A stretch of DNA of 64,000 nt from Rhodobacter sp. (GCA_027490955.1 JAIXXB010000006.1:62001-126000); one strand, 5' to 3'. Shown: positions 49,244-58,818, counted from the stretch's first letter. Numbers and translations: made by a program. The notes: generated from the letters alone by a model not told the origin.

Positions 49244-52081
49244 ATGAAACCAGATTTTGCCCTAGATTTCCGCGACAACCAGATTGCCCTATTGCATCGG
49301 CAAGATACGGGCTGGGCCATTATTGGCCGTGTTGGGATGGACGATCCCGATCTAGATGCGGCTATGGCCTATCTGCGCGCAACCGCGCTGGGCCTGTCGC
49401 CGCGTGGGGTGGCATCGAAACTGATTTTGCCCAATGAGGCAATCCTTTACACCGAATTGCCTGACCTGCCCTATGGCCAAGATCGCCGCGCCGCCGCCAT
49501 CGAACGCGCGCTCGAAGGGCGCACGCCCTATGCGGTGGCGGATTTGGTTTATGATTGGACCGATGCAGGCAGTTCGGCCCATGTTGCGGTCATTGCCCGC
49601 GAAACCTTGGAAGAGGCCGAGGGTTTTGCCAGCCAGCACCGCTTTAACCCCGTCTCATTTGCCGCCCTACCCGACCAAGGCGGGTATGATGGCGAAGTGT
49701 GGTTTGGCGCAACGCAATTGTCGCAATCGCTTTTGGCGCGCGGCGAAGTGGTCGAGCGGGATGATGTCACGCTCTTGGCGGTAGATTCGGTTGCTGCGCC
49801 TGCCTCCAATCTTGCGGCCAGTGATTTTGAAATGGGCGCAGAACAAGACCTATCGCCCGCCGCAGAAGATATGGTTGCCGATGATGTTGCGGCCAAAGAT
49901 GCTGCAGCAAAGCCTGATCCATCCCCCGAAACCGCGCCCGAGGCGCAGGCCGAACCTGCCGCACAGCCGCAGGCGGACGGGCGCGAGGTGTGGCAAGATT
50001 TTGTCGAGGATACATCCGCTGCAGCCCCGCCCGTGGCAGAGGCCGCACCCGTGGCAGAGCCCTTGCCTGCGTCGGCCCCTTTGGTTCTGGCGCATCAGGT
50101 GGCATCCGAGGCGCAGGACAACCGCGCGCCAGAGCCGCCCGCCAGTTTCGAGGCAACCTTTGCCCAAACGCCAGAACCTTCTGCCGCCCCAACACCGCCC
50201 GAGGTGGAAGAAGCCCCGATGGCAGTGGATGTGCCGCTGATCGACGATCTCCCCCCGCCAGAGAGTTTTGGCGAAAAAACCCCCACCCGCGCCGAAAAAT
50301 TGCTGGCGGCCTTTGCCGCGCGCCGCGCTGCCGCCCTTGCCAAAGCCGAAGCAGACACCAATGCGCAGCGCGTCGAACCCATGCTGCGCGCGGCCAAGGG
50401 CGATACGGCGCAAGCCAGCCTGCCGCTGGACGAGGCCGAGCCAAGCCGCGCGCCTGATACCGCAGGCACCCGCACGCGCAAATCAAGCAAAGCGCAGGTG
50501 GACTCCGCGCCAGCCCCCAGCGCCGAATCCGAAACGCTCACCGCCGCGCCCTCCACCCCTACGCCAAAACTGGGCGCGCCCGAGGTGAAACTGGGCCGCG
50601 CGCCTGATATGCCTGCCGTCTCTGGTTTGCGGCCTGCCATCGTCAAACACGTGCCCGCCAAGCCGCAGCCATATCGGCCACAGGATCTAAAGGCCATGCC
50701 AAAGCCAAAAGTGCAGCCGCGCTTTGGAATGGGACTGGGATGGATCCTGACGGCCGTATTGCTGGTGGCGCTGGTGGCGGCAGGGGCGTTGTCAGAACTT
50801 TTGATGACATCGTATAATGCGCTTTACGGCAAAGACAGCGACGTGGCCGCAGTGGAACCCGCGCCAGATGCCCAGCCCGCGCAGCAAGCCCTTTCGGCGC
50901 AAATCGCAGCGCCAAATGCAGCCGCGCCGAAGCTGACCGCAGCCACCATCGCAGCCGCCCCAGCGCCAGTTCCGCAAGCCTCAGTTACGCCCGCGCCGAT
51001 TGCCTCCGCGCAAGCGCCCCTAGCCAGCCCAGTTGCCCAAACATTGCCGCCCACCAGTGCCGCAGATTTAACCCTGCCGCCGCCCGCGATATTTGCAGCC
51101 GCGCAGGCCCCTGCCACTGCCGACTCTGTGCCAGAAGCGGCGGGCAGCGCGGCCACGGCCCTTGCACCTGCCAATGCCGATCTGCCCGCGCCATTGCCGC
51201 GCCCCGCCGAAGGGGCTGCGGCAGACACGGCTGCCGCCATTGTGCAGGTGGTGCAGGGCAAGCCCGCGCTTACCCCCATTCCGCGGCCCGATGTGGTGCT
51301 TGCGGCCGCCATTCTTGCGCGCCCTGCCGCCAGCAGTGAGGCTGCGCTTGCGCCTTTGCCTGCGGCTGATCCTGCCTTGGCAGGGGCAAAGCCCTTGCCG
51401 CGCCCTGACTCGGTGCTGGCCGCCGCCGCTGCAGCGGCCCCCGCGCTGGGCCCACCACCTGCCGCTGACCCGACCTTGGCCGATGCCCGCCCCGCCAAGC
51501 GCCCAGATGATATTTTGGCCGCAGGGCGCGCCGCGCGTCTTGCCGCTGCCTCGGCCTCGATCGTTGCGGGGGCGCAAGACGCCGTGGCCGAAGCCGCCCT
51601 TGCCCCCACACCGCTGGCAGATGATCCCAACCTCAGCCCCTTGGCCGTGGCCGTCAGCCGCTTTCCTGCGCCGCGCCCTGCAGGGCTGAAATCTGCCTTT
51701 GAACAGGCTTTGGCCGCCGCCGCCGCGCTAGAACCTGTGCCAGAGGCCAGCCCCCCTGCCGAAGAGGTGGCCAGCAACGCGGCCCCTGCCGATGCCAGTG
51801 TCGAAGACGAAGTTGGCCTAGATGGCGCTGCGGCCGAGCGCAGCGTAGTGGCAAAGCAGGCCACGCAGCGCAATATGCTAAACCTGCAAGACACGAATTT
51901 GATTGGCATATTTGGCAGCCAATCCAACCGCTACGCGCTGATCCGCCAACCTGGTGGCAGTTTCAAACGGCTAAAGGTTGGCGATCGCTTTGACGGCGGG
52001 CGCATTGCCGCCATCACCGAAAGCGAAGTGCGCTATGAAAAGGGCGGCGATTTGCTGGCCCTGCGCATGCCAAAAATCTAA
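49244..52081 (+). CDS. Large single-pass protein, GspL/PilM-like N-terminus and PilP/GspC-like C-terminus (function unknown)
   Basis: A 945-residue protein. Residues 1-175 look like a cytosolic actin-fold half of GspL/PilM type (KLILPNEAILYTELPD, RRAAAIERALEGRTPYAVAD, VAVIARETLEEAEGF). A Pro/Ala/Glu-rich linker (about 180-490) leads to one membrane helix at about 496-518 (GWILTAVLLVALVAAGAL). The periplasmic part is Ala/Pro-rich, with repeats like PRPDSVLAAA. The last 70 residues (LIGIFGSQSNRYALIRQPGG, KVGDRFDGGRIAAI) resemble the PilP/GspC homology region. No other secretion or pilus gene is adjacent. The domain reading is from patterns only. Confidence 0.6.
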   Translation: MKPDFALDFRDNQIALLHRQDTGWAIIGRVGMDDPDLDAAMAYLRATALGLSPRGVASKLILPNEAILYTELPDLPYGQDRRAAAIERALEGRTPYAVADLVYDWTDAGSSAHVAVIARETLEEAEGFASQHRFNPVSFAALPDQGGYDGEVWFGATQLSQSLLARGEVVERDDVTLLAVDSVAAPASNLAASDFEMGAEQDLSPAAEDMVADDVAAKDAAAKPDPSPETAPEAQAEPAAQPQADGREVWQDFVEDTSAAAPPVAEAAPVAEPLPASAPLVLAHQVASEAQDNRAPEPPASFEATFAQTPEPSAAPTPPEVEEAPMAVDVPLIDDLPPPESFGEKTPTRAEKLLAAFAARRAAALAKAEADTNAQRVEPMLRAAKGDTAQASLPLDEAEPSRAPDTAGTRTRKSSKAQVDSAPAPSAESETLTAAPSTPTPKLGAPEVKLGRAPDMPAVSGLRPAIVKHVPAKPQPYRPQDLKAMPKPKVQPRFGMGLGWILTAVLLVALVAAGALSELLMTSYNALYGKDSDVAAVEPAPDAQPAQQALSAQIAAPNAAAPKLTAATIAAAPAPVPQASVTPAPIASAQAPLASPVAQTLPPTSAADLTLPPPAIFAAAQAPATADSVPEAAGSAATALAPANADLPAPLPRPAEGAAADTAAAIVQVVQGKPALTPIPRPDVVLAAAILARPAASSEAALAPLPAADPALAGAKPLPRPDSVLAAAAAAAPALGPPPAADPTLADARPAKRPDDILAAGRAARLAAASASIVAGAQDAVAEAALAPTPLADDPNLSPLAVAVSRFPAPRPAGLKSAFEQALAAAAALEPVPEASPPAEEVASNAAPADASVEDEVGLDGAAAERSVVAKQATQRNMLNLQDTNLIGIFGSQSNRYALIRQPGGSFKRLKVGDRFDGGRIAAITESEVRYEKGGDLLALRMPKI

Positions 52082-52162
52082 GTTTCGGCCCCATAGGCCA
52101 AAGCGCCACTTGAAGGCGCGCTTTGCGCCTGCCACGATAGCACAATCTTTACGGGAGTGGCG

Positions 52163-54160
52163 ATGGAAAGCCTGCTGCTGCAAGCCTCGATCTATTTGGG
52201 TGCCGCCGTTTTGGTGGTGCCCTTGGCGGTGCGTTATGGCCTAGGCTCGGTTCTGGGATATATCGCAGCGGGCATTTTGATGGCCCCCGTGTTGCGGCAA
52301 ATCGGGGCCAATGCCACCGATGTGCAGCATATCGCCGAATTTGGCGTTGTGCTGATGCTGTTTCTGATTGGGCTAGAGTTAGAGCCAAAGACCCTTTGGG
52401 CCATGCGCGGCAAGCTGATCGGCATGGGCGGCGCGCAGGTGTTGGGCACGGCGCTGCTGGTGGCCTATGGCCTTTGGGCGATTGGGGTGATCTGGCCATC
52501 GGCGGTGGTGCTCGGTCTGCTGATGTCGCTGTCATCGACGGCAATCGTGCTGCAAAGCCTGTCGGAAAAGAACCTGATGCGCACAGCGGGCGGGCGTTCT
52601 GCCTTTGCGGTGCTGCTGACGCAGGACATCGCGCTGATCCCGATATTGGCACTGGTGCCGCTGATGGCCCTGCCCGAAATCCAAGGCCCGAATGCCGCGC
52701 TGTTTGGTATTATCAATCCCGAAGATGCGCTGGCCGAGGCCGAGCATAGCGCGGGCGCCGCCGAATTGATCAGCCTTGTGCAATCGCTGCCCGATTGGGC
52801 GGCGGCAAGCCTGACTTTGACGATCGTGGTGGGCATCGTGCTGGCAGGGCATTACCTGTCACGCCCGATTTTCCGCTATGTCCACGCCGCAAAACTGCCC
52901 GAAATGTCGACGTTTATTTCGCTGCTGCTGGTGCTGGGCATTGCGTTTTTGATGATGCTGGTCGGCCTGTCACCTGCGCTGGGCACATTTGTGGCGGGTG
53001 TTGTTCTGGCCAATTCGGAATTTCGCCACCAACTTGAGGCTGATCTGCGCCCCTTTAAGGGGCTGCTGCTGGGCCTGTTTTTCATGACAGTCGGTGTTGG
53101 TATCAACTTTGATATGTTCTTGCGCGCGCCCTTTACTGTGATGGGGCTGACGCTGGGCCTTATGGCGATAAAGGCTGCGGTGCTGCTGGCCATTGCCTTT
53201 GCCTTCCGTCTGCGCGGGCAGGATCGCTGGCTGTTTTCGCTGTCCTTGGCGCAGGGCGGCGAGTTTGGCTTTGTCATCATCGCCTTTGCCCGCAGCGAAG
53301 GGGCGCTGTCCTTGGCCAATGGCCAAATGGCGCTGCTGGTCATCAGCCTGTCGATGTTGCTGACCCCTCTTTTGTTCATCGCCTATGACCGCCTTGCGCA
53401 TCGCCTGCGCGCGGCCAAACCCAAACACACCCCCGATGACATCACCGAACAGGGCGCGGTGATTATCGCGGGGATTGGCCGCTTTGGCCAAGTCGTCAAC
53501 CGCTTGGTGCGCGGATCGGGCCTGACCACAGTGGTTTTGGACAATGACATGGCCACCATTGAAGCCATGCGCAATTTCGGCATCAAAGGTTTTTTCGGCG
53601 ACCCATCGCGGCCTGAACTGCTGGAGGCGGCGGGCCTTGCCACGGCGCAGGTCATGGTGGTGGCGGTGGATAACCGCGATGTCGCGCTGAATATTGTGCG
53701 CTTTGTGCGCGCCAAGCGCAGCGACATCCATATCGTCGCACGCGCGCGCGACCGCGTGCATGTTTACGAGCTGTTCCAAGCGGGCGCGAATGACATTGTG
53801 CGCGAAACATTCGACTCCTCGGTGCGGGCTGGGCGCTATGTTCTGGAAAACATGGGCTTTTCGGAATATGAGGCCGCAAAAGCCAGCCAGACCTTTGCCC
53901 GCGTGGATCGCGGGGCTATGCGCGATCTGGCCCAGCTTTGGGTGCCAGGCCAGCCGACGCATCTGAACGCGCCCTATGTGGCGCGCGCGCGCGAATTGGA
54001 ACGCGATATCGCCACCGCGGTGATGGCAGAGCTGCATGACCTGACCCCAATGCCCGCCGAGGCAGAACCACCGCCGCCGCCGCCGTCCGAGCCTGCCCTG
54101 CCATTGATGCCAGATATGCAGGAAGACGAGGGCGAAAAACGGCCCGCCAGCGATGTTTAG
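52163..54160 (+). CDS. KefB/KefC-type potassium/proton antiporter (CPA2)
   Basis: A 665-residue membrane protein. The N-terminal 390 residues form about 12 helices of the Na+/H+ exchanger fold (ADLRPFKGLLLGLFFMTVGV is the characteristic KefB segment). A TrkA-N nucleotide-binding domain follows (GAVIIAGIGRFGQVVNRLV, then VVLDNDMATIEAMRNFGIKG). The C-terminal tail is rich in Pro/Glu. It probably releases potassium in exchange for protons. The ATG at 52163 follows GGGAGTGG; a GTG two codons upstream is less likely. Confidence 0.92.
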   Translation: MESLLLQASIYLGAAVLVVPLAVRYGLGSVLGYIAAGILMAPVLRQIGANATDVQHIAEFGVVLMLFLIGLELEPKTLWAMRGKLIGMGGAQVLGTALLVAYGLWAIGVIWPSAVVLGLLMSLSSTAIVLQSLSEKNLMRTAGGRSAFAVLLTQDIALIPILALVPLMALPEIQGPNAALFGIINPEDALAEAEHSAGAAELISLVQSLPDWAAASLTLTIVVGIVLAGHYLSRPIFRYVHAAKLPEMSTFISLLLVLGIAFLMMLVGLSPALGTFVAGVVLANSEFRHQLEADLRPFKGLLLGLFFMTVGVGINFDMFLRAPFTVMGLTLGLMAIKAAVLLAIAFAFRLRGQDRWLFSLSLAQGGEFGFVIIAFARSEGALSLANGQMALLVISLSMLLTPLLFIAYDRLAHRLRAAKPKHTPDDITEQGAVIIAGIGRFGQVVNRLVRGSGLTTVVLDNDMATIEAMRNFGIKGFFGDPSRPELLEAAGLATAQVMVVAVDNRDVALNIVRFVRAKRSDIHIVARARDRVHVYELFQAGANDIVRETFDSSVRAGRYVLENMGFSEYEAAKASQTFARVDRGAMRDLAQLWVPGQPTHLNAPYVARARELERDIATAVMAELHDLTPMPAEAEPPPPPPSEPALPLMPDMQEDEGEKRPASDV

Positions 54161-54177
54161 CCCTTGCCCGCAATGAA

Positions 54178-54200
54178 AAAGCGGCCCCATGGGCCGCTTT
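54178..54200. terminator. Bidirectional terminator between kef and carD
   Basis: AAAGCGGCCC-cat-GGGCCGCTTT, a ten-base perfect stem with A- and T-runs, between convergent genes. Confidence 0.88.
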
Positions 54201-54247
54201 CGTAGCAATGTCTTGCGACGGGCCTTGGCCCCGCTTTTGGCCCCGCG

Positions 54248-54757
54248 TTATGCCGCGCGGCCCACCAGCACTTCGCCAACTTTTTTCTGCGCGCCTGCCT
54301 CATCCGTGCCAGCCACTGCCGCCACTTCGCGGGTCAGGCGGTCAAGCGCGGCCTCATACAACTGACGCTCGGAATAGCTTTGCTCGCGCTGATCGTCGCT
54401 GCGGTGCAGATCGCGCACCACTTCGGCAATGGCCATCAGATCGCCAGAATTGATCTTTTGTTCATATTCCTGCGCGCGGCGCGACCACATCGCACGCTTG
54501 ACGCGGGCCTTGCCCTTTAGCGTATCCAGCGCCTTATTGATCAAATCAGGCGTGGACAGGCTGCGCATGCCAATTTCCGTGGCCTTGTGGGTGGGCACAC
54601 GCAAGGTCATCTTATCTTTTTCAAAAGAAATCACGAACAATTCCAGATGGATGCCAGCAATTTCCTGCTCTTCAATCGAGATGATCTTGCCCACGCCATG
54701 GGCGGGGTAAACAACAAACTCGTTTGGGCGAAAATCGGGCTTTTTCGATTTGGTCAT
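54248..54757 (-). CDS. CarD-family transcriptional regulator
   Basis: A 169-residue protein of the CarD/CdnL family that binds RNA polymerase beta and stabilises open promoter complexes. The N-terminal Tudor-like domain is FVVYPAHGVGKIISIEEQEI and ELFVISFEKDKMTLRVP, and the C-terminal helical domain includes MWSRRAQEYEQKINSGDLMA. The open frame extends to 54871, but the ATG at 54757 (MTKSKKPDF) follows AAGGTGCAAG. A sigma-70-type promoter is recognisable about 135 bases upstream. It follows fdxA on the minus strand but probably has its own promoter. Confidence 0.93.
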   Translation of the reverse strand: MTKSKKPDFRPNEFVVYPAHGVGKIISIEEQEIAGIHLELFVISFEKDKMTLRVPTHKATEIGMRSLSTPDLINKALDTLKGKARVKRAMWSRRAQEYEQKINSGDLMAIAEVVRDLHRSDDQREQSYSERQLYEAALDRLTREVAAVAGTDEAGAQKKVGEVLVGRAA

Positions 54758-55089
54758 CTTGCACCTTACGTTGGGCCCGTTTGCAGCAAACAGCCCACTC
54801 ACCACAAGCACGGCTTGCGGAGGTTTGGGCCAGATTGTCCACAAAATGCAACCTTGGGCGAGCAGCACCAAAGCAGGCGGCGGGCGGAAAATTATCTTGT
54901 GATTAAACTTATATCACAATTTTGTTGCATTTCCAACAGGCACCGCGTGCCACATCTGGCCTAAGCGTGGCTTTGTAGCGGTAAATGTAGCGTATTGGCG
55001 GCAAATGCCCCCGAATCGCCCCATTTGGGCCGAATCATTGCCGCAGTATCAGTGCGCCACTCTCATTGCCCCCATGCGGCAGGTGCAGA
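54758..55089. other. 332-base region between fdxA and carD
   Basis: No protein is recognised. It contains an AT-rich island near 54885-54930 with a promoter pointing to carD. The 130-base 5' leader between that promoter and carD shows no clear RNA motif. Confidence 0.5.
54891..54919 (-). promoter_or_regulatory. Predicted carD promoter with overlapping inverted repeat
   Basis: On the minus strand TTGTGA (54919-54914), 17 bases, then GATAAT (54896-54891), close to sigma-70 consensus. TTGTGAT and ATCACAA arms (54897-54919) with a nine-base spacer cover the -35 and spacer, a site where a repressor could act. Confidence 0.55.
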
Positions 55090-55428
55090 TCAGCCGCCCT
55101 TGCCTGCCTTTTCGGAAAAATACTTCTCGCGCTTGCCCGTTTCGCCATCGCGTTCGGCGGCGCTTGGCAGCGGGTCTTTCTTGGTGACGATCACGGGCCA
55201 CATTTCGGAATATTTGCGGTTGAAGGCCACCCATTCATCCATATTCGCCTCGGTATCGGGGCGGATGGCATCGGCAGGGCATTCAGGTTCGCACACGCCG
55301 CAGTCAATGCATTCATCAGGATGGATCACAAGCATGTTCTCACCCTCGTAAAAGCAGTCTACGGGGCAGACTTCGACGCAGTCTGTGTATTTGCAGGCGA
55401 TGCAATTGTCGATCACGACATAGGTCAT
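55090..55428 (-). CDS. fdxA: Seven-iron ferredoxin FdxA
   Basis: A 112-residue ferredoxin binding one [3Fe-4S] and one [4Fe-4S] cluster. The N-terminus [20 protein letters not shown] and the second motif [13 protein letters not shown] supply the ligands. A helical tail ([16 protein letters not shown]) is typical of the FdxA type. The ATG at 55428 follows AAAGGATATAGCC; the in-frame upstream ATG (55482) precedes no ferredoxin-like sequence. It lies between an S4-domain gene and carD, and could donate electrons to the P450 or be reduced by Fpr, though nothing links them directly. Confidence 0.95.
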   Translation of the reverse strand: MTYVVIDNCIACKYTDCVEVCPVDCFYEGENMLVIHPDECIDCGVCEPECPADAIRPDTEANMDEWVAFNRKYSEMWPVIVTKKDPLPSAAERDGETGKREKYFSEKAGKGG

Positions 55429-55478
55429 GGCTATATCCTTTTTGCTTGGCCGCTTGTTAGCCAAGGATTGCGCTGGAT

Positions 55479-55808
55479 TCAAGCAGGTTTGGGCGCTGTG
55501 CCTGCGTCAAGATCGACATAAAGCAATTGCGCAAGGGCGGCAGGGCCGCGCCGCTGGGCCAGTGCCGAAATACGGATCACCCGCACGCGCCCGCCTTGCA
55601 CAAAGGTCAAAACATCGCCCACCCCCACCCCATGGCCAGGTTTGGCGCAAGGCTGCCCATTCAGGCGCAAATGGCCCTCGCCCACATGGGCGCTGGCAAG
55701 TTCGCGCGATTTGAAAAAGCGCGCGGCAAAGAGCCATTTATCAAGACGCAGCTTTTGGGGCGCAGCAGGCGCAGCAAAGGGTTTAGGCTTTGCGCTTGGG
55801 CCAGCCAA
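55479..55808 (-). CDS. S4-domain RNA-binding protein (HslR type)
   Basis: A 109-residue basic protein. The S4 domain covers about residues 19-75 ([20 protein letters not shown], then [16 protein letters not shown]), as in Hsp15/HslR, which rescues stalled 50S subunits with nascent chains. The only start that fits is a TTG at 55808, three or four bases after AGGGGAAA. It begins seven bases after the helicase stop, so coupling is likely. The C-terminal third has no clear motif. Confidence 0.85.
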   Translation of the reverse strand: MAGPSAKPKPFAAPAAPQKLRLDKWLFAARFFKSRELASAHVGEGHLRLNGQPCAKPGHGVGVGDVLTFVQGGRVRVIRISALAQRRGPAALAQLLYVDLDAGTAPKPA

Positions 55809-55815
55809 TTTTCCC

Positions 55816-58800
55816 CTAAAGTTTTGATTTCAGCGCCATCAGGGCGGCGAAAGGATTGTCTGGATCGATGGGTTTTTCAGGGCGGGTGGGGCGCGCTTCA
55901 AAGGATTTGGGTTTGAAATCATCGCGCGGCTTGCCGCGATCTGCGCCTTTGCGATCTGCACGATCACCGCCACCGCGCGCGCCGTCCTTGCGATCACCCT
56001 TGGTGCTGCCACGATCATTGCGCCGATCTGGGCGCGCAGAGGCCGCGCCATCAGCGGCAGCTGCCGCAGTGGGCGCGCCGTCTTTGGCAGGCTCGCTGCC
56101 CTGCGATGCGCGCTTTTGGCCGCGGTTTTGCCCGCCGCTCTTGCGCCCCGCATCGGCGCGCGCATCATTGCGGTTTTCCTTGGGCTGGCCCTCACCCTCG
56201 GGCCTGCGCGCGGGGCGTTCAAAGCGGGGCTTGGGTGCCCAAGTATAGGTGTAAAAGCTTTCCATTTCTGGGGCGGCTTCTGCGGCAGGTTCCACCACCT
56301 CGGGCGCGGCAAAGACCGATTCTTCCTCTGTGATCGGGTTCACGCGCGGGGTGTCATCCACCACCACGGGGGCCGCTGCCCTAACTTTGACACGCTCGCC
56401 CTTGGTGGCCTTATATCCCAGCCCGCCCATCAGATCGGCAAATTGCTCGGCGCTCATCCCAGTGATGGACAGCATGTCGGGGGTGGCTTCGAACCCTGCC
56501 TTGCTGTCGAGCGCGCGCAATATATCTGCCAGACGTTCCAGCATATCAATGCGCAGCGCCCGCGCGCCAGCAGGGTGATAGCCTGCCAGCGTGTAATGGC
56601 TGCGCGGCACGGCGGGCAGGTTTGGAATGGTCACCAGACCTGGTGGCGGGCTTTCTGGAAACTCTTCCAGCCCGTTCCACAGCGACCAAAGCACCAAACG
56701 CAACCGCGTGGGCGCAGGTTTCAAAAGCGCGGGCATAAACACAGTGTATTGGCCAAAGCGGATGCCATGTTTGCGCAATGCGGCGCGGGCAGGCTGATCT
56801 AGGTCTTTCACCTCGGCGGCTACAGCCTCGCGGGCGATCACACCCATCGCTTCGGTCATGCGAAAGGCAAAGCCGCGAGCAAGGCCCGTCAGCGCCTCGT
56901 CGCGGCCCATGGCCAGCAAGGGTTCAAAGCCAGCAGCCACTTTGCGATCAATGAAATGCTGCAAGCGGCGGGTGACCTTTTCGGCAACCTCGGGGCCTGC
57001 ATCCTCGTCAACAAAGGCTGCGACCTGCGGGCGCTGTGGTTCGGCCCCTTTGACCAACTTGCCAACAGCGGAATTGCCCCACATCAGCCCGCCTTGGGTG
57101 GTGAAATCCATTTCCGTATCGGGCGCGTTGTAAAAGCGGTCTGCGCGCAGGTGAAGTTCTGGGCGCAGCGCCTCCATCGCGGCTTGGCGCAAGGTGGCAT
57201 TGGCCACCCCTTCGCCACTGCCTGACCCTTCGCGCATGTCTTGCGCAAAGCGGAATCCATCCAGACGGCCAGCATATTCGCCTTCGACCATCACTTCGCC
57301 CTTATCGTTCACCTCGGCCACGAGGGTCTCCTTCTGTTTCAACCGCCGCATCAACATGCTGGTGCGGCGATCTACAAATCTTTGTGCAAGCGCCGTGTGC
57401 AGCGCATCCGATAGACGATCCTCTACAGCACGCGTCGCCTGCCGCCAATGGTCTTCGTTCTGCACCCACCCGTCTGCGGTGGCAACATATGTCCAAGTGC
57501 GGATATAGGCCAGACGTTTTGACAGCGTGTCAATATCACCCGTGCTTTTGTCGATGCGATCCACGGCTTTTTCCAACCAATCATGCGGAATCCGCGTGCG
57601 CGCCAGCCCGCGCCCTGTCAGAAAACCAAAGATCATCGCCAAAAGGCTGGCGTGTTCGGATTCGGACACGCCGCGAAAATCGGGAATGCGGCAGACATCC
57701 CACAGCAGTTTGATCCGCTGCGGCGAGGTCAGTTTTTCGGCCACTTCTGGCAATTGCGACAGGGTTTTCAGCGCCACCACATCATCGGCATCGCGCGCGC
57801 GCGTCAGCCACGGGTCTGATGTGGGGGCCTCTAGGCTGCGGATCAGCTTATCCACTGTGCCGAAATCCAAATCATGGTTGCGCCAATACAGTTTGCGTAT
57901 GGGGTCAAAGCGGTGGGCTTCGATGGCCTCGATCACTTCGGGGGCAATCGGGCGCACCTCGCCAGTGGTGCCAAAGGTGCCGTTTTGCACATGCCGCCCC
58001 GCGCGCCCTGCAATCTGCGCCAATTCCTGCGGGTAGAGCGCGCGCATCCGCCGGCCGTCAAACTTGCCCGTGGCAGCAAAGGCGATATGCTTGATATCCA
58101 GATTCAGGCCCATGCCTATTGCATCGGTGGCCACCAGATAATCCACCTCGCCATTCTGATAAAGGGCGACTTGCGCGTTGCGGGTGCGGGGGGAAAGCGC
58201 GCCCATCACCACCGCGCAGCCGCCTTTGGTGCGGCGGATCACCTCGGCAATGGCGTAAACGGCATCCACCGAAAAGCAGACAATCGCCGTGCGTTCGGGC
58301 AGGCGAGAGAGGTTTTTCTGCCCCGTATAAGACAGGGCCGACATACGATCGCGCCGCAGCAATTCCACCCGCGGGATCAGGCCCAAAATCGCCCCGCGCA
58401 TGGTGTCTGAGCCCAAAAACAATGTCTCCACCAGCCCGCGCGCGCGCAGCAGGCGGTCGGTAAAGACATGGCCGCGATCAGGATCGGCGCAAAGCTGAAT
58501 TTCATCGACGCAGACAAAATCGGCCCCAATCTCCAGCGGCATGGCCTCGGTCGTGGCAACCCAATATTGCGCGCGCGGCGGGATGATCTTTTCCTCGCCC
58601 GTAATCAGCGCCACAACAGAAGGGCCGCGCAGGGCGACAATTTTGTCATACACCTCGCGCGCAAGCAGGCGCAGCGGCAGGCCAATTACCCCCGTGCGAT
58701 GCCCCAGCATCTTTTCAATGGCGTAATGGGTTTTGCCCGTATTGGTTGGCCCCAGCATGGCCGTAACCCGCTGCGGCGGCGTGGTGGGTTTCGCGCACAT
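55816..58800 (-). CDS. SUV3-like superfamily 2 RNA helicase
   Basis: A 994-residue helicase. Walker A is LGPTNTGKTHYAIEK (Lys near residue 23) and the DExH-type box is VCVDEIQLC. Motif VI is QIAGRAGRHVQNG, all as in mitochondrial SUV3, which works in RNA decay. A helical C-terminal domain reaches about residue 800. The last 150 residues are Arg/Lys/Gly/Asp-rich and disordered, and close with DPDNPFAALMALKSKL, which looks like a conserved tail. It starts the helicase-S4-fdxA run. An RNA partner such as a nuclease is not encoded here. Confidence 0.9.
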   Translation of the reverse strand: MCAKPTTPPQRVTAMLGPTNTGKTHYAIEKMLGHRTGVIGLPLRLLAREVYDKIVALRGPSVVALITGEEKIIPPRAQYWVATTEAMPLEIGADFVCVDEIQLCADPDRGHVFTDRLLRARGLVETLFLGSDTMRGAILGLIPRVELLRRDRMSALSYTGQKNLSRLPERTAIVCFSVDAVYAIAEVIRRTKGGCAVVMGALSPRTRNAQVALYQNGEVDYLVATDAIGMGLNLDIKHIAFAATGKFDGRRMRALYPQELAQIAGRAGRHVQNGTFGTTGEVRPIAPEVIEAIEAHRFDPIRKLYWRNHDLDFGTVDKLIRSLEAPTSDPWLTRARDADDVVALKTLSQLPEVAEKLTSPQRIKLLWDVCRIPDFRGVSESEHASLLAMIFGFLTGRGLARTRIPHDWLEKAVDRIDKSTGDIDTLSKRLAYIRTWTYVATADGWVQNEDHWRQATRAVEDRLSDALHTALAQRFVDRRTSMLMRRLKQKETLVAEVNDKGEVMVEGEYAGRLDGFRFAQDMREGSGSGEGVANATLRQAAMEALRPELHLRADRFYNAPDTEMDFTTQGGLMWGNSAVGKLVKGAEPQRPQVAAFVDEDAGPEVAEKVTRRLQHFIDRKVAAGFEPLLAMGRDEALTGLARGFAFRMTEAMGVIAREAVAAEVKDLDQPARAALRKHGIRFGQYTVFMPALLKPAPTRLRLVLWSLWNGLEEFPESPPPGLVTIPNLPAVPRSHYTLAGYHPAGARALRIDMLERLADILRALDSKAGFEATPDMLSITGMSAEQFADLMGGLGYKATKGERVKVRAAAPVVVDDTPRVNPITEEESVFAAPEVVEPAAEAAPEMESFYTYTWAPKPRFERPARRPEGEGQPKENRNDARADAGRKSGGQNRGQKRASQGSEPAKDGAPTAAAAADGAASARPDRRNDRGSTKGDRKDGARGGGDRADRKGADRGKPRDDFKPKSFEARPTRPEKPIDPDNPFAALMALKSKL

Positions 58801-58818
58801 CGGGCAGCCTTTGCAAGG

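Noticed and set aside
50824..51927. Minus-strand Ala/Gly/Ser-rich frame of 367 residues
   Set aside because: It is the complement of the GC-rich Ala/Pro linker of the 945-residue gene and has only composition bias.
52970..54208. 412-residue minus-strand frame opposite the Kef-type gene
   Set aside because: His/Arg-rich shadow of a membrane-protein gene with clear domains on the plus strand.
54897..54919. CRP/FNR-type site
   Set aside because: TGTGA and TCACA are 11 bases apart, not the six of CRP sites, and FNR spacing also does not fit.
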